Shown here in pieces: positions 1-4,708 of a DNA stretch of 7,552 bases. The notes beneath the pieces are model-generated. The model saw only the letters and a program-made list of their open reading frames with translations, searched no databases and was not told where the DNA came from. Position numbers and translations under genes: made by a program. Position 1 is the first letter of the stretch, and the number at the start of each line of letters is the position of its first letter. Source of the DNA: Elusimicrobia bacterium RIFCSPLOWO2_01_FULL_64_13 (lineage in GTDB: Bacteria; Elusimicrobiota; Elusimicrobia; 2-02-FULL-39-32); contig MGUT01000043.1 of assembly GCA_001800095.1 (NCBI GenBank), forward strand, positions 1 to 7,552. Direction: 5' to 3'.

Positions 1-321
1 ATATTGCTCGAGACCCTCGCGGCAGGCCGGGCACTTCCGGCAGGAACCCGCCATGCAGCCCACGGCGGCCAGGTCCCCGGGTTTGAACTTCTTCGCCTTT
101 TTCCCGGAGCGGACGACCCGCCCCACGATCTCGTGGCCCGGCACCACGGGATAGGTCGTGCCGCGCCATTCGTTGCGCGCCTGGTGGAGGTCCGTGTGGC
201 AGACCCCGCAATGGGTGATGTCGAGCAATACGTCGGTCGGACCGGGTTCCCGCCGTTCGAACTGGAACGGCTCCAAGGGGGTGGAGGCGCTGCGGGCGGC
301 GTATCCTGAAGACGGGATCAT
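1..321 (-). CDS. Zinc-dependent alcohol dehydrogenase, YahK/CAD type (N-terminal part, runs off window)
   Basis: This is the first 107 residues of a medium-chain, zinc-dependent alcohol dehydrogenase; the rest lies beyond the left edge. The family reduces aldehydes to alcohols (or the reverse), usually with NADP(H), in the cytoplasm. Visible motifs are CGVCHTDLH, whose first Cys is the catalytic-zinc ligand, then PGHEIVGRVV with the catalytic His-Glu pair, and SCRKCPACREGLEQY, which carries three of the four structural-zinc cysteines. The spacing and the wording RREPGPTDV and GLEQY resemble E. coli YahK and plant cinnamyl alcohol dehydrogenases more than classical ADH. The ATG is preceded at 5 nt by a strong Shine-Dalgarno, AAGGAGG (333-327). 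The gene diverges from the DJ-1 family gene. The cofactor and natural substrate cannot be judged because the Rossmann half is missing. Confidence 0.87.
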   Translation of the reverse strand, partial: MIPSSGYAARSASTPLEPFQFERREPGPTDVLLDITHCGVCHTDLHQARNEWRGTTYPVVPGHEIVGRVVRSGKKAKKFKPGDLAAVGCMAGSCRKCPACREGLEQY

Positions 322-337
322 AAAGACCTCCTTAAGC

Positions 338-366
338 TTGAGAAAATTCAACAGTGATTATACAAT
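338..366 (+). promoter_or_regulatory. Sigma-70-type promoter for the DJ-1/PfpI family gene
   Basis: TTGAGA (338-343, 5 of 6 matches to TTGACA) is followed after exactly 17 bp by TACAAT (361-366, 5 of 6 matches to TATAAT). Transcription would begin near 373, about 22 nt before the ATG and just ahead of the ribosome site AGGAGGA (384-390). The -10 box overlaps by two bases the opposing -10 of the alcohol dehydrogenase gene. Confidence 0.6.
357..362 (-). promoter_or_regulatory. Consensus -10 box for the alcohol dehydrogenase gene
   Basis: On the minus strand these bases read TATAAT, a perfect -10 hexamer. Transcription would begin near 350, giving a leader of roughly 29 nt that contains the AAGGAGG ribosome site. 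The -35 region is poor: the best hexamer at 17-bp spacing is CTTTCA (385-380), 3 of 6 matches. Weak -35 contacts would fit a promoter that needs an activator, but that is inference. Confidence 0.5.
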
Positions 367-394
367 TCCTGAAAGGCCTTGAAAGGAGGAAGCC

Positions 395-946
395 ATGGCT
401 AAAAAAGTTTTGCTGATACTGGCGGAAGGTTTCGAAGAGATCGAGGCGGTCGCGCCCATCGACTTGTTGAGGCGCGCGGGAGCGGAAGTCAGCGTGGCGG
501 GCCTGTCAGGCGCGGTGGTCCGCAGCGCGCGCGGCCTGCCCATCCAGGCGGAACGCTCCCTGGACCGGGTCCGGGGGGATTTCGACGCCCTCATCCTTCC
601 CGGCGGCGGGGACGGCGCCCGGAACCTGGCCGCTTCGGCCAAGGTGAGATCGCTCATCCTCGAGATGTTCCAGGCGGGCAAATGGGTCTGCGCCATCTGC
701 GCCGCGCCGGTCCTGGTGCTGTCGCCCACGGGAATACTCGACGGCAAGTCCGCCACCTGCTACCGGGGAATGGAAAGCGGGTTCGGCAAAAGCGTGAAGT
801 ACGCCGGCCAAAAGGTGGTGGTGGACGGCAACGTGATCACGAGCCAGGGCCCCGGGACCGCCGTCGACTTCGCCCTCGCCGTCATCGAGAAGCTTTGCGG
901 GAAGAAGGAAAGCGACAGGGTCCGGGAGGACATCCTGGCCTCTTGA
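395..946 (+). CDS. DJ-1/PfpI superfamily protein (DJ-1/YajL-like)
   Basis: A 183-residue cytoplasmic protein matching the length and layout of human DJ-1 and E. coli YajL. It begins with a beta strand and the GFEEIEAV segment, where Glu17 corresponds to DJ-1 Glu18. The nucleophile-elbow motif AICAAP follows with Cys102, equivalent to DJ-1 Cys106, and then TSQGPGTAVDFAL (149-161), the family's C-terminal signature. The DJ-1 His126 position is Tyr123 (ATCYRG), and a second cysteine, Cys99, lies three residues before the nucleophile. Family members are redox-sensitive chaperones or stress proteins; glyoxalase and protein/nucleotide deglycase activities have been reported but are debated. The start is set by AGGAGGA with a 4-nt gap. 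It is divergent from the aldehyde-reductase-like gene and 42 bp upstream of panD. The family call is firm; the exact activity is open. Confidence 0.93.
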   Translation: MAKKVLLILAEGFEEIEAVAPIDLLRRAGAEVSVAGLSGAVVRSARGLPIQAERSLDRVRGDFDALILPGGGDGARNLAASAKVRSLILEMFQAGKWVCAICAAPVLVLSPTGILDGKSATCYRGMESGFGKSVKYAGQKVVVDGNVITSQGPGTAVDFALAVIEKLCGKKESDRVREDILAS

Positions 947-973
947 GCCCGACGGACGGGGAGGCCGGAAAAA

Positions 974-982
974 TGGTAGAAT
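974..982 (+). promoter_or_regulatory. Extended -10 promoter placed for leaderless panD transcript
   Basis: The bases TGG TAGAAT form an extended -10 element (TGN plus a hexamer with 5 of 6 matches to TATAAT). Six bases separate it from the panD ATG, so transcription would be expected to start at or next to the A of the ATG. No Shine-Dalgarno lies at a usable distance; the purine run GGGGAGG at 958-964 is 24 nt away. No good -35 is seen. The same block at the same distance precedes queA. Confidence 0.55.
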
Positions 983-988
983 ATCGCC

Positions 989-1330
989 ATGAGGTGGGTG
1001 CTCCGGTCCAAGATCCAAAAGGCCACCGTGACGGAATCGCGGGTGGACTACGTGGGCAGCATCACCCTGGACGAGGACCTGGTGGAGAAATCGGGCCTTT
1101 GGCCCGGGGAGAAGGTGCTCGTCTCATCCAACACGACGGGCGCGCGCCTGGAGACCTACGTGATGACGGGGAAAAAAGGTTCCGGAGTGGTCTGCATGAA
1201 CGGCGGCGCGGCGCACCTGATCCGCGCGGGAGAAGAGATCATCATCATGGGTTTCGAGCTGACCGACAAACCCATCCCCCCCAAGAACATCCTCGTCGAT
1301 AAGTCGAACCGCTTCTTAAAGTACCTCTGA
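989..1330 (+). CDS. panD: Aspartate 1-decarboxylase precursor (pyruvoyl enzyme)
   Basis: PanD converts L-aspartate to beta-alanine and CO2, supplying the beta-alanine half of pantothenate and hence coenzyme A. The 113-residue precursor cuts itself between Gly23 and Ser24 (YVGSI); Ser24 becomes the pyruvoyl cofactor of the alpha chain. Other recognisable residues, one lower than E. coli numbering, are Lys8, Tyr21, Arg53, Thr56 and Tyr57 (RLETY), and Asn71 in NGGAAH, where most family members have NGAAAH. Length is at the short end of the family's usual range (E. coli 126). No panB, panC or PanM-type maturation factor is nearby, so it stands apart from the rest of its pathway. Its last 15 bp overlap the 3' end of queF on the other strand. 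The ATG is chosen from family alignment and the promoter block 6 nt before it. Confidence 0.96.
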   Translation: MRWVLRSKIQKATVTESRVDYVGSITLDEDLVEKSGLWPGEKVLVSSNTTGARLETYVMTGKKGSGVVCMNGGAAHLIRAGEEIIIMGFELTDKPIPPKNILVDKSNRFLKYL

Positions 1331-1738
1331 CCTCCGCGTAAAGCCCTTCGGCCGCCTGCCGCTCTCCGCTTCCACCACGGACCGGATGCCCCCTCTGGGA
1401 GTGAACTCCCCCTTCAGGCAGGCCCACTTCGGCCTGCAGGCACGGACGAAATCCCTTAAGACGCGGTTCACGGCGTTCTCGTAGGATATGCCCACGTTCC
1501 TGTAGGCGTGGATGTAGAGCTTGAAGGACTTCAGCTCCACGCACCACCGGCCGGGGACGTAGGCCAGGGTGAGGGTCCCGAAATCCGGCTGGCCCGTCTT
1601 CGGGCAGAGGGAGGTGTATTCGGGGACGGAAAGCGTGACGCGGTAGCCGGGGAACAGGTTGGGGAAGACGTCCATCTCCGGCAGGCGGACGTCCAGGCCC
1701 TTGCGGGAAAGTTTGGATTTTTCATCGTTCGTCATCAT
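1316..1738 (-). CDS. queF: NADPH-dependent preQ0 reductase (7-cyano-7-deazaguanine reductase), unimodular type
   Basis: QueF reduces the nitrile of preQ0 to the aminomethyl group of preQ1, the last free-base step in queuosine biosynthesis. The 140-residue protein is the short, single-T-fold form like that of Bacillus subtilis. TSLCPKTGQPDF holds the nucleophile Cys45, which forms the thioimide, and the proton donor Asp52. ELKSFKLY (68-75) is the QueF signature that binds NADPH. Glu87 in SYEN matches the substrate-binding Glu97 of B. subtilis, with Tyr86 where that enzyme has His. FTPRGG (112-117) is also conserved. The first of two adjacent ATG codons is chosen because AAGGAG (1751-1746) lies 7 nt before it. 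It follows queC by 13 bp in the same operon, and the ribosome site directly abuts the queC stop codon. Its TAA lies inside the panD coding sequence. Confidence 0.97.
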   Translation of the reverse strand: MMTNDEKSKLSRKGLDVRLPEMDVFPNLFPGYRVTLSVPEYTSLCPKTGQPDFGTLTLAYVPGRWCVELKSFKLYIHAYRNVGISYENAVNRVLRDFVRACRPKWACLKGEFTPRGGIRSVVEAESGRRPKGFTRRSEVL

Positions 1739-1751
1739 GGAACGGCTCCTT

Positions 1752-2423
1752 TCAACCTGCCAACGCGGGGTCGGGGATGCCCGCCTCCCTGAAACCCTTC
1801 TCCCGGATCAGGCAGCTGTCGCATCGCCGGCAGGGCTTCGCGCCTCCCCGGTAGCAGGACCAGGTCAGGGCGTAGGGCGCCCCCAGGCGCGTCCCCAGGC
1901 GGACGATGTCCCCCTTGGTCATCCGGACCAAGGGGGCCAGGATCCGGATCTTTCCGCCCTCGGCCCCCGTCCGGGTCCCGAGCGACGCCGCCTTCTGGAC
2001 GGCCCGCAGGTAGGCCGGCCTGCAGTCCGGGTAGCCGCTGTAGTCCACCGCGTTCGCCCCTATGACCACGGCGCGGGCGCCGGCGGCGTCGGCGTAGGAA
2101 AGCGCGAAGCTCAAGAATATCGTATTTCGGGCGGGAACGTACGTCGAAGGTATCCCGCCGCCCGCCATGCGCTCCGGGCTCCGGTCCCGGGGAAGCTTCA
2201 TGCCGGGATCCGTGAGAGAACTGCCTCCCCAGGGAAGCCTGAACCCGACGATCTCGCGCGGGACTCCGGCTTTTTTCGCGACGCTCTCCGCGCAGCGGAT
2301 CTCCTTCACGTGCTTCTGGCCGTAGTCGAAGATCAGGCACAGGGGCCTGAAACCCTTCCGCATGGTCCAGTAGAGGGCGGTCGCGGAATCGAGTCCGCCC
2401 GAGAGCAAAACAATGGCTTTCAT
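1752..2423 (-). CDS. queC: 7-cyano-7-deazaguanine (preQ0) synthase
   Basis: QueC converts 7-carboxy-7-deazaguanine to preQ0 using ATP and ammonia. The 223-residue protein has the ATP-pyrophosphatase PP-loop SGGLDS (8-13) near the N-terminus and LIFDYGQKH (30-38). It also has STYVPARN (93-100), GANAVDYSGYPDCRPAY (122-138) and a C-terminal zinc site with Cys190, Cys198, Cys201 and Cys204 (SCYRGG, then CRRCDSC). All expected residues are present and length is normal. It is the first gene of a two-gene queC-queF operon and diverges from queA. No Shine-Dalgarno is seen in front of the ATG. The earlier pathway genes folE, queD and queE are not in the window. Confidence 0.97.
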   Translation of the reverse strand: MKAIVLLSGGLDSATALYWTMRKGFRPLCLIFDYGQKHVKEIRCAESVAKKAGVPREIVGFRLPWGGSSLTDPGMKLPRDRSPERMAGGGIPSTYVPARNTIFLSFALSYADAAGARAVVIGANAVDYSGYPDCRPAYLRAVQKAASLGTRTGAEGGKIRILAPLVRMTKGDIVRLGTRLGAPYALTWSCYRGGAKPCRRCDSCLIREKGFREAGIPDPALAG

Positions 2424-2434
2424 GCCGTGGATGC

Positions 2435-2463
2435 AGGATACAATTTTAGGGGTCCCGACGCAA
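2435..2463 (-). promoter_or_regulatory. Possible weak promoter for queC-queF
   Basis: On the minus strand TTGCGT (2463-2458) and TATCCT (2440-2435) are 17 bp apart, with 3 and 4 of 6 consensus matches. This would start transcription about 4-5 nt before the queC ATG. An alternative -10 is TAAAAT (2448-2443, 5 of 6), with no good -35 partner. The choice between them cannot be made by eye. Confidence 0.3.
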
Positions 2464-2469
2464 ATTTGC
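2460..2469. repeat. 10-bp perfect palindrome between queC and queA
   Basis: GCAAATTTGC is its own reverse complement. It sits immediately before the queA -10 hexamer, includes the TG of its extended -10, and overlaps the candidate queC -35. A dimeric regulator bound here could affect both directions. It is short enough to be chance. Confidence 0.35.
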
Positions 2470-2475
2470 TAGAAT
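2467..2475 (+). promoter_or_regulatory. Extended -10 promoter placed for leaderless queA transcript
   Basis: TGC TAGAAT is an extended -10 element that ends exactly 6 nt before the queA GTG. It matches the panD element in sequence and spacing. No Shine-Dalgarno fits between the element and the start codon, and no convincing -35 is visible. Confidence 0.55.
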
Positions 2476-2481
2476 TCCCCC

Positions 2482-3519
2482 GTGAAGCTCTCCGATTTCG
2501 ATTATCATCTTCCCAAAGAACTCATCGCGCAGGAAGGCCTGGCGGACCGGGACGACGCGCGGCTCATGGTCCTCGACCGGGCGGGAGGCCTGTCCCACTC
2601 GCTCGTCCGGGACCTGCCCGAAATCTTGAAGCCCGGAGACCTCCTGGTGCTGAACGACACCCGCGTGATCCCGGCCAAGCTTCTCGGGCGGAAGGTTTCC
2701 GGCGGCAAGGTGGACTGCCTGGTCCTGCCGGCGCCGCCGCCTCCCGGCCGGCCGGATGTCCGCGAAGCCCTCCTGCGCGGGAGCCGCGTGAGGCCGGGGA
2801 TCAAACTCCTTTTCAAGGATGGAAACGGCCTCGTCCTGACCGCCTCCGTCCTGGAAAGAGCGGCGGGGGCCAGGTACCTCGTCGAGTTCAGCGACCCCGC
2901 CGCGATAGGAAAGATGGGCTCCCTCCCCCTCCCGCCCTACATTAAAAGGCCCCTGGCGGAGCCGTCGCGATACCAGACCGTCTTCTCGAAGAACGACGGT
3001 TCCCTGGCCGCGCCGACGGCGGGGCTCCACTTCACCGACCGGCTCCTCGACCGGCTGAAGGAACGCGGCGTGGAAACGGCGTTCCTCACCCTGCACGTCG
3101 GCGTCGGGACGTTCGCGCCCATACGGACCGCGACCGTGGAGGACTGGACCCTGCATGAGGAATATTTCCGGATCGGCGCGGGAGCGGCGGAACGGATCAA
3201 CCTGGCCGCGCGGGAAGGACGAAGGGTGTTCGCGGTGGGGACCACGGCGGTGCGGGCGCTGGAGAGCGCCCTCGTGGTGGGAGGGACCCTCGCCCCGAAA
3301 GAAGGCTGGACGGACATCTACATCTACCCCGGCTACCGCTTCAAGCTCCCCTACGCCGGGCTCCTCACCAACTTCCACCTGCCCAAATCCAGCCTCCTCT
3401 TATTGGCCAGCGCCTTCGCGGGCAGGGAGAGGATCCTTTCCGCCTACCGGGAGGCGATAGTGAAGCGCTACCGATTCTACAGCTTCGGCGACGCGATGCT
3501 GATCTTCAGGGATCTCTAA
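2482..3519 (+). CDS. queA: S-adenosylmethionine:tRNA ribosyltransferase-isomerase
   Basis: QueA transfers and rearranges the ribose of S-adenosylmethionine onto preQ1 already inserted at position 34 of GUN-anticodon tRNAs, giving epoxyqueuosine. The 345-residue protein is full length for the family. Conserved blocks are the N-terminal LSDFDYHLPKELIAQ, LVLNDTRVIPAKL (55-67), NDGSLAAPTAGLHFT (171-185), LHVGVGTFAPI (204-214), LHEEYF (224-229), AVGTTAVRALES (251-262), LLTNFHLPKSSLLLL (294-308) and RFYSFGDAMLI (331-341). The start is a GTG, chosen because the N-terminus then aligns with the family and follows the extended -10 by 6 nt. It diverges from queC, and its TAA overlaps the stop of the facing ABC ATPase gene by 4 bp. 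queG/queH and tgt, needed before or after this step, are elsewhere. Confidence 0.97.
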   Translation: MKLSDFDYHLPKELIAQEGLADRDDARLMVLDRAGGLSHSLVRDLPEILKPGDLLVLNDTRVIPAKLLGRKVSGGKVDCLVLPAPPPPGRPDVREALLRGSRVRPGIKLLFKDGNGLVLTASVLERAAGARYLVEFSDPAAIGKMGSLPLPPYIKRPLAEPSRYQTVFSKNDGSLAAPTAGLHFTDRLLDRLKERGVETAFLTLHVGVGTFAPIRTATVEDWTLHEEYFRIGAGAAERINLAAREGRRVFAVGTTAVRALESALVVGGTLAPKEGWTDIYIYPGYRFKLPYAGLLTNFHLPKSSLLLLASAFAGRERILSAYREAIVKRYRFYSFGDAMLIFRDL

Positions 3520-4643
3520 ATGATGGTTTTGCCGGTCTCGGCGTCGAAGAGGTGGATGGTGGAGACGTTGAAGACGAGGTCGATGTCCTGCTGGGGCTTG
3601 GCGGAGTTGTGCGGCTCCACGCGAGCGACGAGGGAGTTCTTTCCGGTATTCAGGTAAAGGTATTTTTCCGGGCCCATGGGCTCCACCACCTCCACGGTGA
3701 CGCGCGCGGTGGACCCTTCCCGGATCTGCCCCGCGTAGAAAAGCCGGTCGAAGATGTCCTCCGGCCGGATCCCCAGGACCACGGTCTTCCCGAGATGGTT
3801 CCTGGCGACGCTCTCCATGTCCGGCATGAGTTTCAGCTGAAAGCTGTCGCTGGATTTGTCCGCGCCGACTTCCTTGAGCCAGAGCCCCTTCTGGTTCTTG
3901 TCGACGATGTTGACGTCGAGGAAATTCATGGGGGGCGAACCGATGAACCCCGCCACGAACCGGCTGGAAGGCCGGTCGTAAAGCTCGAGGGGCGGGGCGA
4001 TCTGCTGGATGACTCCGTCCTTCATCACGCAGATCTTGTCCCCCATCGTCATGGCCTCCACCTGGTCGTGGGTGACGTAGATCATGGTGGTCTGCAGCCG
4101 GTCGTGCAGCTTGGAGAGCTCCGTGCGCATCTGCACCCGGAGCTTGGCGTCCAAATTGGAAAGGGGTTCGTCGAAGAGGAAGACCTTGGGCTTGCGCACG
4201 ATGGCCCGGCCCACGGCCACCCTTTGCCTCTGCCCCCCGGACAGCTCCTTGGGCTTGCGCTGGAAGAGCCCGGTCATGTTCAGGATCTCGCCGGCCTCGC
4301 GCACGCGCGCGTCGATCTCCTTTTTGGAATAGCCGCGGAGCTTGAGGCCGAACGCCATGTTCTCGTAGACCGTCATGTGGGGGTAGAGGGCGTAGTTCTG
4401 GAAGACCATGGCGATGTCCCGGTCCTTGGGCGGGATGTCGTTGACGAGCTTCCCCCCGATCCAGATCTCCCCGTCCGTGGCCTCTTCCAGCCCCGCGATC
4501 ATCCGGAGCGTCGTGGATTTTCCGCAGCCGGAAGGCCCCACCAGGACGAAGAACTCCTTGTCTCGTATGTCCAGGGAGATGGACTGGACGACCTGGTTGG
4601 ACTCGAACTCTTTCGAGACGTTCTTTAGGATGACCTCGGCCAT
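3516..4643 (-). CDS. Sugar ABC importer ATP-binding protein, MsmX/MalK/UgpC family (orphan)
   Basis: A 375-residue ATPase that would power a carbohydrate or glycerol-phosphate importer at the inner face of the cytoplasmic membrane. All ABC motifs are intact: Walker A GPSGCGKST (36-44), Q-loop Gln82 in QNYALYPHM, signature LSGGQ (134-138), Walker B VFLFDEP (154-160), the D-loop SNLD and switch His192. FIGSPPMNFL (233-242) and GIRPED (291-296) mark the C-terminal TOBE/regulatory domain of the MalK-UgpC branch. No permease or substrate-binding gene is adjacent, as with shared ATPases such as B. subtilis MsmX. The ATG at 4643 is preferred because MAEVILKNVSKEF aligns with the family start; an in-frame GTG at 4664 would add seven residues. 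A purine run GGGGG about 9 nt upstream is a weak ribosome site. The substrate is unknown. Confidence 0.93.
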   Translation of the reverse strand: MAEVILKNVSKEFESNQVVQSISLDIRDKEFFVLVGPSGCGKSTTLRMIAGLEEATDGEIWIGGKLVNDIPPKDRDIAMVFQNYALYPHMTVYENMAFGLKLRGYSKKEIDARVREAGEILNMTGLFQRKPKELSGGQRQRVAVGRAIVRKPKVFLFDEPLSNLDAKLRVQMRTELSKLHDRLQTTMIYVTHDQVEAMTMGDKICVMKDGVIQQIAPPLELYDRPSSRFVAGFIGSPPMNFLDVNIVDKNQKGLWLKEVGADKSSDSFQLKLMPDMESVARNHLGKTVVLGIRPEDIFDRLFYAGQIREGSTARVTVEVVEPMGPEKYLYLNTGKNSLVARVEPHNSAKPQQDIDLVFNVSTIHLFDAETGKTII

Positions 4644-4678
4644 ATCCGCGAACCCCCGCGCCACGACGACTTTCGGGG

Positions 4679-4708
4679 ATTATACTACAAAACTTTCCGG
4701 GGGGTCAA
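4679..4708 (-). promoter_or_regulatory. Strong sigma-70-type promoter for the ABC ATPase gene
   Basis: On the minus strand TTGACC (4708-4703, 5 of 6) and a perfect TATAAT (4684-4679) are 18 bp apart. Transcription would begin near 4672, about 29 nt before the ATG. The -35 overlaps the TGA stop of the upstream GGDEF gene (4707-4705), so the ATPase can be expressed independently of it. Confidence 0.68.

Noticed and set aside
958..964. GGGGAGG as a Shine-Dalgarno for panD
   Set aside because: It lies 24 nt before the ATG, too far for normal use, and the ATG nearer to it is in another frame.
1659..2945. A 428-codon plus-strand open frame across queC and into queA
   Set aside because: It crosses well-supported genes on both strands and is rich in Pro, Arg and Gly without motifs.
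3552..4628. A 358-codon open frame on the plus strand opposite the ABC ATPase
   Set aside because: It is a shadow of the GC-rich ATPase gene; the translation is rich in Asp, His, Gly and Leu with no recognisable domain, while the minus strand has every ABC motif.
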